In this document: one piece after another, positions 23,826-36,660 of the stretch | How positions within the stretch are numbered: the first letter of the stretch is position 1 | How the letters are laid out: each line of letters starts with the position of its first letter | Source of the DNA: Symsagittifera roscoffensis | Taxonomy: Eukaryota; Xenacoelomorpha; Acoela; Convolutidae | Assembly (NCBI RefSeq): GCF_963678635.1 | Contig: NC_087065.1 | Location: 58,120,754-58,184,753, forward strand | Reading direction: 5' to 3' | DNA length: 64,000 nt | Translations under genes and position numbers: made by a program | The notes under the pieces: generated by a model | Databases searched by the model: none | The model's input: the letters and a program-made list of their open reading frames with translations, nothing else | Told to the model about the DNA's origin: nothing

Positions 23826-24175
23826 CTTCTTTTTCTGCTTCTTGTTTTCCGCCGAAGCGCTGCCCTGCGGTATGCCAATTTTGATCACTTTTTTTGTATC
23901 TCTGATCTTCGTGCTTATTGCACTCTTCTTCACTGATATAGACAACATTGGGGCCAGTTCATTCACTTCGTCCGCGTGGCCTAACGTCGAACTAGCCGTC
24001 TGTGTAGTGAGCGAAGTGAGCAACTGGATTGGCTCTTCGTCTGTCGAGGTATCGAGTAACATGTCTTCGGCTGATATCATTTCGACACTGGGAACTACAC
24101 TTTCATGGGTGAACGAGACGGGATCTCCGTCGGCATCTTCCAGCTCTAGATTTTCACCAGCAACTAGAGCCATGT
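23826..24175 (-). CDS. Polycystin exon E13: acidic/Ser-Thr spacer with basic end
   Basis: The exon is 350 bp, phase 1 in and phase 0 out, after CTTTATAG and before GTTAAT. It starts MALVAGENLELEDADGD, is rich in Ser, Thr, Glu and Asp, and ends with a Lys-rich stretch before the donor. The internal ATG near the start is not taken as a gene start because a phase-matched acceptor precedes it. The following exon begins the conserved GAIN-like core. Confidence 0.7.
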
Positions 24176-25071
24176 CTATAAAGATTGAATATGAAAATAA
24201 AATTACGCAACATTTTGATAATTTTTTGAAACGTCTTTATTTAGTTTATTGTGTTACATTTATGGGGTCTTTTCTCTTTGCCCAAACTTTGCTCACTAAG
24301 GTATTTTGAAAGTTTGATCATGTTAATCTAATCTGTTAGTTGAATTTAATTTGGGCAAGTAGAAATCTGGGTTCTCAAAAAAACAGAAGCTCGGTCTTTA
24401 TACCCATTAAAAATAATTCTTATTCTTTCAAAATTTGACTGATTTTCCTTAAAAATGCAGGGATGATATCCTGAGCGTTAAATCAAGCTTAGAAACTGGC
24501 AAAAAATGCGAACTCAACGACAATTAAAAACGCGTTTAGCATCCTTTTTATAATGAAATTTATGCCTAGAAAATAGGCGAAAATTGGAGAAAAAAGTCAT
24601 TTTGAGGCTCAATTAAGTAAAAATGGTTTGTTTTTACCAGTCCCATGAAAATATAGCTCATTTCCTAGTAACAATGTTCCAATTATATAATAGAAATTTT
24701 CATTTCATTTTTCATAATTTTTTTTTGGGGGGGGGGGAGGGGAGAAAAGACCTCAGAAGCTTAATGAACGCAGTTTGATAATTTCGGGCCGTATAACAGA
24801 AAAACCCCATTTTTGTCGTTTCATTTGCAATATAACAAGACGTTGCTGATTGCAGATAGATTCAGCCCTGAATCAAAGTAGCCAGAGGAAGATGAAATTA
24901 TGAAATTTTCAATCATATTGGTCATTTAACAAAAAAAGGATTCGAAGACGCTTTTAAAACTATATATAATCATTCTTCTATTGTGGAAATAGAAGTCAAA
25001 GAAAGAGTTTGTTTAACTAAAATATCGACTTCTAGCACTCTTGTTTTTATTAGAGCTTCAGTTATAAGTAC
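24176..25071. other. Intron between E12 and E13
   Basis: No gene is seen. A T-run followed by a G-run (about 24719-24742) is the only notable feature. Confidence 0.45.
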
Positions 25072-25246
25072 CAGACAAATCCATGTCTTCGGGATGGAAG
25101 TCCTGGGGAGCACTGAGCTGACACTGTGCGACAAATGAGTCGTCGGCTAATTGAACCTTTTCCTCTCCTATAGCCTGATTATCAGTCACAGACACCACGC
25201 TTTGCTCCATCTCAACCAGCGCCTGACTATTCCCGCTGACCGACGA
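25072..25246 (-). CDS. Polycystin exon E12: Ser/acidic spacer
   Basis: The exon is 175 bp, phase 0 in and phase 1 out, after TTTTCAG and before GTACTT. It encodes SSVSGNSQALVEMEQSVVSV and continues to SFVAQCQLSAPQDFHPEDMD. It is low-complexity and acidic with a single Cys, continuing the spacer of E11. Confidence 0.65.
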
Positions 25247-25998
25247 CTGAAAATGAAGAAAAAATCCCTTGGGTTCTCACTCTTTTGCTCGATATCGATT
25301 GAAAGAAATTTTTATAGCCAAATCCAAATAAATTTGTTATATTAATTACTACAAAACTCAGTTTTTGGGCCATATTAAAAAACCAGATACTGACCGAAGA
25401 GCCAATCTGACAGGAGCTGCTGTAAGTTAGTTATTTGAAGACCTCTCGCATTTTCAAGATTTTAATTAATTCCCGTTTTTGTTATTGTTTTCCGCTTTAA
25501 ACGTTATTGGACTTTAATGGTTTCGGCGCTTGTTGTATTGACTTAACTGCCTTATATTGGATCTTTTTGAGGGCAAAAAATAATTTAATGCTTTTTTGAG
25601 CCTCGTTTGACGTAACAACATGCAGAACTCTTAAAAGTTTTTATAGCACAAAATTTTCTAGGAAACTTTTTTTGGTTAAACGGACATATAACCCAAGTTT
25701 TGTCTGCCTTGTTGCGTCTCGGTAATTTTTGTCTCAGTGCTAAATTAATGCTGGGTATTCATTTTTTACATCTCAAATTGAATATCCTTCGAGACATGCG
25801 TTTGTATATGTAGTTTTTTGTTTTATTTGAGTCTTTTTTGGGTCTTAGTGGCTTCTGTCTCGTTTCTTTCCTCTAGCTTGCAATGCTTTGAATGCTTTGA
25901 ATGCTTTGTGTGTGATGTATCGCAAGTATTGCGAAGCTCCGCTTCACCTCCTCTATGTCTAAAGCTAATTCTGGATGATAGTGTGATAAAAGCAATAC

Positions 25999-26127
25999 CT
26001 GTACTTCAGTTGGCACAGGTGTAGCAGTGGCTGCTGGCCCGTATATCACAGTTGTCGGGGCGGCAGTTTGAATAATTATTGGAATAACTTCCTCTCCTTC
26101 AGGATTAGCTGTTGATGTGTTGGCTCG
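25999..26127 (-). CDS. Polycystin exon E11: Thr/Pro/Ala-rich spacer
   Basis: The exon is 129 bp, phase 0 in and out, with acceptor TTGTTTTAG and donor GTATTG. It encodes RANTSTANPEGEEVIPIIIQ followed by a Thr/Ala/Pro-rich stretch ending PVPTEVQ. The composition is that of a flexible, probably O-glycosylated extracellular linker. It is held in the gene model by phase. Confidence 0.65.
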
Positions 26128-29100
26128 CTAAAACAACATAACTTTTATGGCTTTATATCATTGACGTCAGTAATTTACTAATTTAAAATTTAAAAAAATT
26201 CAAGCGCACATTATCAATGACAATTACAGCAATTTATTTTCAAGGTTCATAAACATTATTCACCTAGGACTAACGCTAAGCTTAAGGTTTTGAGAAGTTG
26301 GCCCTAGATACACAAAAAATATTCAAGTTAGCTCGAAATGTGCATAAGAATAGAAAAGACGCCAACAGCTTCAACTATTTTTTTTTCAAATTTTTGTTCA
26401 ACCAAGGTTTTTTATATCAAATCTTTTATTGTTAAATCCTAAAAGTCTCGAACTATTGCAGAGTGTTCAAATAGTGCCTTGAAAATAGTGCACAATAAAC
26501 ACACCTAATGGTTCGTTTTTTTTTTCAATTTCAACAAAAGTAAAGAACAATTTTGAGTAAAAAAGATTTAAAAAATCGGATTCATTTGATGCTGCCGATA
26601 ATCTTGAGGCATAATCATTAATTGCACCTGGTAATTTTTTCTTTTAAAAAATCAACCTTCTATTTTTCGCAGTATGCTCTAGTAAGCTCAAAGGGAGCTT
26701 ATATAGGGGCAGGGATCAAGCCAACTGACACTGAAACTAACCGCTGCTAAAGTGTAGTTTTAAGAGTATATATCTTGTGAAGTGGCGCAAGTCATCCACA
26801 CAAAAACTCAATCAACATGTCAAAAATGACTTTGTGAAGCTTTTGGTTGTCTACTATAAAATTATGCAAAACTTTGCGAACAAAATTTTTAAATTAGTAC
26901 TTATTTTGTATTTCATCAACCTTATCAAATAAAGGCATCTATCTCCTTGAAAAAATTGTACATTTTTTTCAATTTGAAAGAAAATATTTAGTTGATGACT
27001 GCGCCCCTAAAACATTGAAACTTAGTTACTCTAAGTGATGAGAGAAAGCATGACGACTCTTAACGAATTTTTGAAAAAGTAAAAAAATTGAGTTAAATAA
27101 CACTATATAATTGCTTAGTGATATCTTTGAGGAGCTTATATGAATGTAACTTAACCGCAGTAGCAGTTTTCTTGTCAGCCATCAGTTTAGTTCCGGCTAT
27201 TTGAAAATGTGGAGGAACTTGACTTTCGGGTGTGATTTAGTTTTTTCCCTTGCAAAATCAAGTACCACAAACAATCCTCGTAATGAGTAGACTCATACAA
27301 TAGCTTAAAATTGCTCAATTTAAAACATGATCTCATTTTCATCGGGGACGAGTTAGTTTTTGGATTTTTTGGCGCCAAATTGTAAATCAAAAGCTTCAAA
27401 CTTCAAAAAAATTTCTGCAAAAAAGTTGATGAAAAATGTTTTGAAAGTTTTCAAAAATTACTAAGGAATTTTTTCAGTTACTGTAGTCAATTTTCTACAA
27501 AAACTGTTTTACAATCAGGCTATTTTAATGTGATTGTCGATTACGCCTAATTCATTTTTTGGTCAAGATCTTTTGATTAAATCACGCAGAAAACGAATTT
27601 GAAAACATTTTTTTTTGTTTTTTTTATGTGCTGATTGCACAGTAATCAACGATCCTTGTTCTTTTTGGTGCAATTTAACATCTGAACTTAGTTTAGTTTC
27701 ATTAGTTAACCCATCAAGTAAAACACCTTCTTGAATGATTGTTTTTATAAAAAAACGGTAGTAATTAAACCTTTGCCATGGAACACAGTTGAACACAGTT
27801 CGCTTTCTTAACTTTAGATCAAACAATCTTGAGAACGTTTTTAAACATATTTTTTGTGATTCTCAAAAAAAACTCAAAACTTGAATAAAAAACCCAAGAT
27901 AATTTAAGCCATTTGAAATTTCTATTTCTAGATTACTCAGAGAAACTTCTTGTTTGTTGATGCATCACTTTTTGCACAAACACACTAGTTGATGTCCCAT
28001 TTGTTATGGTGCAAAAAATCTTACTCAGATCCTCTTTTTTGGTCTACCAAAGATAGCTGTACTATCAGCAATAGTTTCAAGTTCACGTTTCTCGCAAATG
28101 CCAGACAGATCAAAAAAAAGCCTAGTTTAAATTTTTTGATATAAGAATCAAGTTTTCAGAAACGATAGATGAGCTAGTTGTTGTTTAACAAGAGTGAGAG
28201 GCTATCCTTTAATCCCATATTGCTCAAGGTTACCGAGCAAAAACTGGTGACTAACCGGGTCAACATTTTCTCTGAAGGCCAATAAAAGAATACTATTTTG
28301 TCGTAAAGAAGCCGTTTGAAAACTTAGTCTAGAGTGTTAAACAGCGAAACTGGTCTTCAACTGTTATTATTTAATGAGTTGCTTTTTTTTTAAAGAAAAA
28401 CCGTTAATTAAGCAACCTCAAAGGTATGAAATTGTAATTTATTCTCAATGAGATTACAAAAATTTGGGAGAACAATGAATTAAGTTATTTAAAGAGCGCG
28501 TGCTAGATATGCCATCTGGGCCACATAAATATTTTTTCTGATGAAATTTGGTAGCTCTTTTCAGAACGTGTGAACGCTAGCACTTGGTAAACTCAATAAA
28601 AAAACTTGATCAGCCTGGACTGCAAGCGAAGCATCCACAGTAGAAAAACAAATTTTATTTATACAAATATTCATCGACTTTTTCCATCTCATTTAATGAT
28701 TCTGATGGTAGAAACTGTTTGAAGTGTAAAATTTAATTTGTACTTAGTCATATTTTTATCAAATTAGAACCCTAGTTTTTTGACTTTGTGAGTAGCACTT
28801 TTCAATTAGTTTTTTTTTTCACAAGATAAAGATGCAGCTTAATTTCCTTATTCATGTCATTCTTATGGATAAACTAATTCTATTTGTTTTTAGTAGACTA
28901 ATAGGGCTTGCTTCTCTAACTGATCCTGAATTATTTTCACCCTTTATGTTATTGTTCTGTTCAGATCACTTGAAAATTTTAACGAGCTGAAACTTTACGT
29001 AGTTCTAACAAAAACACTTCTTGGCTTTTAAGAAGCAAAAAATGCGATAATGATCTTTTGTTAAATACAATCTTTTTTCAGGTGAAAAGCTTTTCAAATT

Positions 29101-29906
29101 TCATATTTTTCAAAAAATGGATTCTAATTTTATTTATCTTGCGGCAACTCTACAGTGATTGCTTCAATACCTACTACATGGTTGAAAGAGGTAGATGAAG
29201 CTAGATTGTGATTTAATAAGGTTTTCAGTCCTGAAGAAAATTAAAATTCCATTCGATTAAATTTCTATTCTGTGTGGAATCGTGCAACACTGCGTTGACA
29301 TCTCCCATCAATGCAGATTTTTTCAAAAAAAAAATTAATCGAAACTTCTTTTTAGGAAAGTGAAGGGAAATCTAAAAGGAAATTACCTTATGGCATTTTT
29401 TTTAATTCAAATCTACGTCAATTTTATGGCTTCCAAATCATAATTTTTCCAAAAACAAAGTAAAAGACTTTTGTTAAGATTTGACCCCGCTTCCTTGTTT
29501 TCTCTAATTTTCACAACAGGAGGGTAGTACATCTCAATGTTATAAGAGTTAGCTTCAGCTTTGTAACAAAACCAAGTAGGTAATTGGACCTATGTCGTTG
29601 CATAACGTGAAAAACACAAGAGAACGTTGGATTGATATTCCGCTTTTTGTTTTGTTGGGGGTGTATTTAGCTAGTTCACTTTCTGAAATTCCCGTTTTTC
29701 TTCGTCACTAGCTTGCTTGATTTTTTTTATAAATCTAATGTGCTTCTCTTTTTTGCCACCTGTTTGAATCATCCTTCATTCATCTTAATTTTAAAATTTG
29801 GTTTCTTGCAGTTCTTTTTAGTGCACAGTCTTTAAGCTATGGTCAGTCTCATTCATGGTTTACTGGGACTGTTTTCTGTTTGTTTCACCATTATTGCAGA
29901 AAAGTT
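26128..29906. other. Large AT-rich intron between E10 and E11
   Basis: No convincing exon, repeat or element end was found in this stretch. Short open frames on both strands have no recognisable motifs. Confidence 0.45.
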
Positions 29907-30447
29907 TTAGTTGGTTTTAGTTGCTGTAAGAAGACCCATAAGACGTTTTTCTCTGACAAAAATTGTCACGCTTTGACAAATGTTGATAGATAAAAATGAG
30001 TTTGATATGTTAGCATTCAGGTTTTCCTTTTTGTCCGCGGTGATAATGTTGTTTTTATTGTCAAACGAAACGAAATGGCCTTCAATCTGAGTGGATAGAG
30101 ATTGTTGTCTTTTTCGATGGAATGGCATGTCTTGATATCACAGGGCTTCATTTTATTTTGGATACACTTCTCAAAAAAATCGAAAAACTGTTTGAGTTGA
30201 ATGGAGCATTTTCAATAATTACACAATCTTTCGAGCTGTAGCGCTCTTGTTCTGATAGCTTTTCCTTTAATTTTGTATTTTCATTTTTAAGCCTAACTGT
30301 TTCTCCAGTTTGGTTGCTGATAGTTTCTGTCTTCTGCTTCAAAACTTTAACTATCAGCTTCAAGACTGATTTAACTGAGACTTCACAGTCTGCAAAGTTA
30401 ACGTTCGTCATTAACTGTTGGACAAGATCAATATGCATTTGTGCCAT
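29907..30447 (-). pseudogene. LINE-type ORF1-like remnant
   Basis: Minus-strand frames encode a coiled coil (VRLKNENTKLKEKLSEQER) followed by YSSKDCVIIENAP, FFDFFEKCIQNKMKPCDIKT, CHSI and, in another frame, EGHFVSFDNKNNI and VREKRLMGLL. This order of coiled coil, Y-[GS]-[RK]-x-[ND]-x-[LV]-x-I, then [CH]-H-x-[LI] is that of ORF1 proteins of CR1/L2/jockey-type LINEs. Frameshifts make it a remnant. It lies in the intron between E10 and E11. Confidence 0.5.
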
Positions 30448-30722
30448 CTGGAACTATTTAATAAGTTTAGCACCATTAAATTCATACTCATGACACTAAT
30501 TATATCAATTCGAGATGTGTTTCATTCGACAAAAGACTGAAATTTTAAAGCTGGCGTTTTCAGGAAAACATGTGATTTTAACAAACATTTAATTTTCGAC
30601 AGATTTTTTTTACTTTTGTCGAAAGTAAAAAATTGAGAACTATTGTCGATTTTATTTGGTAGTTCATGCCAAAATTTTGAAGTTGATGCAATTGACTCAA
30701 TCACAAGCTAGAAAGAAAATAC

Positions 30723-30842
30723 CGAAGAATCGAGATCGTTCTGGAGATAGATGTGTTGTACTTTCCACGAGACCAGCTGTTCATTCCACGAAGTCACACA
30801 ACTGCTCAGTGCATTCGAGCATCCACAGGGCAGAGATCCACT
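30723..30842 (-). CDS. Polycystin exon E10
   Basis: The exon is 120 bp, phase 0 in and out, after TTTGTTTCAG and before GTATTT. It encodes SGSLPCGCSNALSSCVTSWN followed by a polar helix. The C-x-C and a third Cys suggest a disulphide-bonded turn. A long perfect-core hairpin (30911-31082) starts about 70 bp upstream of its acceptor. Confidence 0.65.
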
Positions 30843-30910
30843 CTGAAACAAAATTTGAGTTTTAATGAAATTGAAGCACGCACTGATTATCATTCGGATA
30901 TTCAAGAAAC

Positions 30911-31082
30911 CTGAAAACAATGAAAAGGTACTTAGATAAAGTATAATGAAAACTACTCCAAAGATGGAAAAGGCTGACGCTTTCTTCAGAAAGCGTCAGC
31001 ATTTTCCATCTAGTTTTCATTATAGCATTTTCCGGAGTAGTTTTCATTATACTTCATCTAAGTGCATTTTCATTGTTTTCAA
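30911..31082. repeat. Long hairpin (about 172 bp)
   Basis: The two arms are inverted copies centred between 30986 and 30987. The core GCTGACGCTTTCT / AGAAAGCGTCAGC is perfectly paired. Outer parts pair cttagat...gtataatgaaaactactcc with ggagtagttttcattatac...atctaag, with a small extra loop in the right arm. It could be a foldback MITE or a dsRNA source when the intron is transcribed. Confidence 0.8.
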
Positions 31083-31254
31083 GTTTTTTTAAAGATAAAT
31101 TTATTTTTTTGCTCTTATTTTGCAAATATGAAAGAATTAAGATTCTCAATCTGGGCTGAAAGTCACAAAAAATCTTACAAAACCGATTGTGTTTGTTCAC
31201 GCGCTCTATTTTGTTTATAATCTAATATTCTAATTTTTAATTAAATAAATTGAC

Positions 31255-31377
31255 CTGTTTGGTTGCGAATATGTTGGATATGTCCGACTCGAGGTCTTGT
31301 ATCTCCACGTCAGGTAGTGAAGAGGACATGTTTGATATCTTCGTCTTCACCACTTCAATGATAGTGTCCGTCAACGA
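31255..31377 (-). CDS. Polycystin exon E9
   Basis: The exon is 123 bp, phase 0 in and out, following GTTTAG and ending before GTCAAT. It encodes 41 residues, SLTDTIIEVVKTKISN then SSSLPDVEIQDLESDISN. Its amphipathic helical character is consistent with E8. No specific domain is recognised. Confidence 0.65.
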
Positions 31378-33454
31378 CTAAACATCATCAGAATTTAATT
31401 AGTTGAAGTCTGCGATAGTAAATACGCCAACTCGACTATTTTTCAGTAGTCGACTATTTATATCATGTCTCATTTAAGTAATTCAAATCCACTCTTTCAT
31501 GCAGGATAATTTTGATCTGTTTTTTAAAACGAAAAAAAGAGATTTTTCATTGAGTCAAACTTTAAGCAGATAAGGCTAGCGAGCCTTGAATCGAAACCTT
31601 TAATATAAAATACAGACCCATCACTCTGGAATGCCAATTACTTGAAATTAAAAACAACTTTTTTAATCCATTATTTAACACAGAGGCAAAGCTGAGCTTC
31701 GCACCACTTGCGATACAAAACACAAAAGCCGCTAAGTAAAAAAATCGAAAAATCGATGAGGCTAGGTTTGAAACAGCGAGCCAAGACAACAGAATGTGAA
31801 ACTAGCATCGAAAGAAATGTAATCATGCGGTAACAAAGCCGGAAATACCTTAGCAGAAACCCTTTAGGCCGAATTTTTTTTATTATTTATCAAGTCTCCC
31901 ACACCCTCAAACAAACAAACTATGCGGCACTATGCCGTTATAATAATGACCAAAACCTATTAAGCCCAAAAAAGGAAAAAAAAACAAAGCCGAAAAAAAA
32001 CAGCAAAAAAAATACGACTTTTAAGAAACTATGAAGTCCCCTGACCCTCAAAACACGTACACTGCTCGTGAAACAACGCAAAATGTGGCAACTAAGCCGA
32101 TATAATGTGCAACATGCGGCCATTTAACCGATATAATGTAGACCGAAACTTATCAAGCCGAAAAAAGAAAAAAAAAACAAAAAAGCCAAAAAAAGTTGTT
32201 GTCATGAAAAACTTTAACTATAATTTCCAATAAAACTTTCAATATTTTGGGCGATCCGGAGGTAAACAAAAAAGTTATGTTTCTCTAGAAATCACTCGAA
32301 CTTAGGTCACGAAACAAAATAAAATAAGCCCGAGCCTATTAAGCCGAAAAACGGACAAAAAAATAAAAAATAAAATTGTAATAAATCGAGTTGTAAAAAT
32401 CACAACCAACACAAAAAGCAAACTTTAAAAAGACGGATATTTAAAATGACAAATTTAACCATGCTTAATATTTGCAACCGAGAGGAGTAAGTTTTGCAAA
32501 GAGGACGATGAAAAGAGGGTTTGCAAAGAGGACTTGAGTTGGAGTCCAGAGGTGAGTCCTGTGGACAAGTTGTTTACGGGAAAAAAGTCTTGTACCCAAT
32601 TACAATATTCTTGCTATCGCAAATGTATTTATAACAAACTGAAATCATTTACAGTAACTTTGCATGTAACAAATCGCAAAGCACAAAGCCACATCATGTA
32701 TAAAATAAGCAATCCAAAAAATTGCGAGATACATTAAGTTATTGTTAAGTTGTTTAAAAGAAACACAGGATAACTATGATAGATAAGTCCCTAGACAAAG
32801 CAACTATGATAGACAGGTCCCTCATGCATTTCACATGTTATCATTTTGAAAACCAACTTGTGTATAATTTGTTCATTTCAAAAATCTTGCAAAATTTGTT
32901 CAGTCACAAAATTTTCAGATTGAAAATTCTAATGAATTCATTATTTATATGAATAAGTCTGCTCTCTTCTGTTTATTTTACAGGTTAACAAACATAATTG
33001 GGATGCCTTATTTGTCATCGAACCTAAATTTTGGCGTTTTGTTTTAGTTTTCCTCCTTAAAATGGTGAGGGTAAAAACTTTACAAAGTAACAAAACATAA
33101 AATTTGAAAATATACTGCTGACCTTCTGAATGACAAAATCATAATTATTAAAGAATTTGAAAACTCTAGGTGTCTTATTCTCAAGGGACCTGGTTATCTT
33201 CAAGGGATGACTCCATCATAGTAGTACCCAAATCATTTTTTTGGTTCATTTGATGAATTAAAAAAGCATCCAGTGTTAACTTATTACTATTCGAATGTCA
33301 AAGCACATGCTATGAAAAAGCTGTAAAGGTGCCCCAAAAGTGGCACCAATTTTTGCGACTTCGCAAGTGTCAACAAGAAAACGTTTTATTTTATACAAAA
33401 CAATGTAACTAGAAGAAATGGAGGACTACGAGTTAAGCTGAGACTCGATCTAAC
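31378..33454. other. Intron between E8 and E9, AT-rich
   Basis: The block 31860-32380 repeats loosely the motif aagccgaaaaa with gccgatataatg. At 32770-32825 there are two copies of aactatgatagacaggtccc-like sequence. No coding or element signature is seen. Confidence 0.4.
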
Positions 33455-33586
33455 GTTCTGGCAGCAGGTGACTTCCTCTTTCTGTCGCATGAGTCGCTTC
33501 ACTGAGTTGAGCACCCGAGACAGACAGGTGAATGAGTCACAGTCCACTGCTATCATGTAGCTCACCAGACTCAGCTTATCCCGGAT
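33455..33586 (-). CDS. Polycystin exon E8: helical segment
   Basis: The exon is 132 bp, phase 0 in and out, with acceptor GCTTAG and donor GTTAGA. It encodes IRDKLSLVSYMIAVDCDSF, then TCLSRVLNSVKRLMRQ and EVTCCQN. It is helical in character, with four Cys. This region precedes the GAIN-like core in polycystins and may belong to its helical subdomain, but that is an inference. Confidence 0.7.
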
Positions 33587-33636
33587 CTAAGCACATGCAC
33601 AATCTATTACTCAATGCGACCCTAAGTCAAGTTTTT

Positions 33637-33858
33637 TTGGTACCCGAAATCATTGTTCAATTTTGGCAAAACCGCTACTCTGACTAGTCCAAAAAACAGG
33701 TAAAATCATTATTTTGGTACCCGAAATCATTGTTCAATTTTGACAAAACCGCTATTCTGATGAGTCCAAAAAACAGGTAAAATCAATATTTTGGTGCCCT
33801 AAATCATTATTCGATTTTGGCAAAATCATTTTTCTGATGAGTCCGAAACACAGCTAAA
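33637..33858. repeat. 77-bp tandem repeat, about 2.9 copies
   Basis: Units start at ttggtacccgaaatcattgt (33637 and 33714) and ttggtgccctaaatcattat (33791). The third unit is more diverged. Confidence 0.85.
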
Positions 33859-35063
33859 ATTATGTCTACGACTCAAGTCCAAGCCATGCCTTGGTTTTTT
33901 CCATGCGTGTAATTTTTTTGAAAACTTGGATATTCGGATTTACCTTTGCCTACATATTTTAACCGCTAAATTTTCAAAGCATGGATTTGCTTTTCTTCAT
34001 AACATCATTTTTCGCCTGATCTTAGCAATTTTAACTATGATTAATAGTTGTGCTGTAAAATGTAAATAAAATAAATCAATTTTTTTTTGTAAATTTTTTT
34101 ATTTAGTTTTTTTTTGCTTAAATGGCGCGGCTATATCAAAATGTTTACCTCAAGTTGCGTCCTTTGAAGATAAAAATGATTGTCATGATTTTATGTGTTT
34201 CAAGAGACACGCGACTTTAAATCTAAATTTCCTCTGGCAGCAATTTGTTTTCGACTAAAAGGGCGTCTAACCAAGTATTGTCATCCAGTCGGCAAATGAT
34301 TTTCTTATTTAACGGCGGAATTTTTTTCTTGACATTTTTTCTTCATATTGAACATAATTCGAGACAAATCTGTGAAGTTTTGAAGTTGCAGTTTTTCGAA
34401 ACTTTTTTTTAGAAAAAGAAACAGTCTGAATCTTTTGGGCTCAAGACGAGCTTTTGTTTGGCTTCTTTCATTTTGTATATTGTTTTATTTGACAATTTGA
34501 CAATTCCAAATTCAGTAGCCTTAATTGCAATTCAATTCATTTGTTAATCCGGATCAACATTGTTTTTTTTTGTATTTTATATCGAATTTCAAAGAAAGTA
34601 GCGGAAAATTGGTTCTCGATGCTTTTTTTGTTCTCAGGAGAAAATTAGACTCTGTAAATAACGAGTTGACTATGAAAATGTAAATTATTTGGAACTCTTC
34701 GATACTTTGTTTCTTTTTTTTTATTTCGCAGGGCAATGAAAATTTATATTAGGGAATGACCGATGCGCGCCTTATTTCCAGTGCTGTTTCAGCTAATGCA
34801 GAGGCGCAAGTAAGTTCGATTAAAACTTCCTCCAAATTAAATTTGAGACAAAAATTGATCACACATCAGAGCTTATACTCGGTATGGAATTTAAGTCCCA
34901 AAAATCTAAATCTTAATCAAATCACTGCATTCTGTATGCACTTTTTGCTGGTCAATTTAAACATTGAATTTTGAACTTGTTAAAACAATTTTTTCTTCGC
35001 AATTGAATATCCCCACGATGATCGATTTAAGTACTTGGAATGATACGTGGAAGGAGTAATGAC

Positions 35064-35215
35064 CTGTTGTTTGTGTCGGTAGCTGGCGTACCACTGCAGA
35101 TACATGTTAGAGCAGTAGAAGGCGGCACTGTGTCTACTTCCTACCTGGCCCAATTCCAGGGCCTCCAATTCCAGACGACAGTCAGAACACTTCTCAGTCG
35201 TCGACAACATCTCAT
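35064..35215 (-). CDS. Polycystin exon E7: Cys-containing helical segment
   Basis: The exon follows TTATTCAG and is 152 bp, phase 1 in and phase 0 out, ending before a weak donor GTCATT. The protein includes TTEKCSDCRLELEALELGQ and AAFYCSNMYLQWYASYRHK. The donor was chosen because phase 0 matches E8. The open frame continues past it, so this edge is less sure. Confidence 0.65.
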
Positions 35216-35357
35216 CTGAATAAAAAAGATCACCCATTCAAAAATTAGTTCGTTCTAAAAACTGAACTCGCTCGTTTTTGAACACGCTGTTTTTCGAACA
35301 AAGTTTTAACTTGAAACCAATTCACAAAAATTTTATTGAATTTTGAATTTTAATAGT

Positions 35358-35660
35358 ATGGATATTATTAGAATGGAGAGTGTTCTCCCAAAACCTTCGC
35401 ATGGAGAGATGAAGGGAGTGAGGAATAAGATGGAGGCTGAGCAGACCATGGCAGCTATTAGGAAACTTGCGGAAACTAATGAGGACGAGAGTAAAAAACT
35501 GTATGATTTTAAATGATTTTTTTTACGAAGAGCTGACTGAAATTGTACGTAAACAGGAGAATTTCACCAGAAAGGTCTCTGAGTTTCTGAGTAACTCCCT
35601 CTTGATGCCAGGGACGTTAAGAGGTTCGATGGATGAGAAAATTTTTTCAAAAACTACTTA
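35358..35660 (+). pseudogene. Unrecognised coding remnant
   Basis: Two adjoining plus-strand frames (35358-35516 and 35467-35660) encode charged helical protein, for example IRKLAETNEDESKKLYDF and EELTEIVRKQENFTRKVSEF. This may be the ORF1 portion of a decayed LINE, whose RT remnant could be the one at 38222, but no diagnostic motif is present. Confidence 0.3.
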
Positions 35661-36660
35661 GACTTTGACATGGTTGCCAATCAATAATAAATGTATTGTG
35701 TCGGTAATAAGCCAAATTCAGAGAGATATTTCAAAAAATGCTAATCCTTGTAAAAATCCTGATGATATATATATTCTTTATGATTATATATATTCTTTGC
35801 AAAAGTTTGATCTTTGACATAAATCAGGCTCTTAATAAAAGTGAACGTGGAGATTATCAACCTGCACTGAAAACTAGCCCCAAAAATTATTTAAGCATTA
35901 AATCAGTGGAAACAAATTGATGGAAACAAGAACCAAAATGGGTTAACCAACAAAATTTTCTTGATAAAACTTCTCACTAAATACTTCTCAAAAATTGCTG
36001 ATTTTCTCAAAACGTTTTTTTTTCATCATTTTTGACATTATTTTTAAAGGTGTGGACGAAAGTTTTGAACAGCCGAGGCATCTGGTATACTAAGCAACAA
36101 TGATGCAGTTTTAAGTTGATTGCTGAAAAAGTTAAAAAACGAATTTGTGAAAGACTGAAAAAATTTTGGCTGATGTTTTAAAAAAAAACATGACTTGCTT
36201 GTAATTATTGAACATTCAATTTTCCTAAGCATGATCATAGCATTTAACATTTTAACATCTTTAAAGCATAATCCGTTTACGTTCTACACTTGGGCACCTT
36301 TTTATTCCAATACTTTTTAGATAAGAAAGTCTATTAATCGAATTTCAAAATTTTAAATCAGTGATTTAAGGATAGAAAAACTTGATCATAATCGGTTCGA
36401 TTCTCTGCTTATCTCAGCAACAAAAAGATATGGAACATATTATTTCCATTGAAAAACTTGATGCAATTTTATGCGGATAGCGCTTCCTCAGAGTATTTGT
36501 GTATTAAAACAACTTTGATATAATCGGGAGCAAGAAACTTTTTCCAAAGAAAATAGAAGTAGGCAGCGATGCTGACCTCTGTAAAGAATTTTTTGATAAA
36601 TGCTAAAATGAACAAATTTTATCGAACCTCTTGGTGAAAATTTTTTGATATAAAAAGTTT

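Noticed and set aside
27156-27196. Short possible polycystin exon ending MADKKTATA
   Set aside because: Its phase (1 in, 0 out) does not fit E10, which already joins E11 in phase 0. The exon would be only 41 bp.
33757-33844. Hammerhead ribozyme
   Set aside because: CTGATGAGTCC is present, but no GAAA-flanked stem II/III partner at workable distance could be found.
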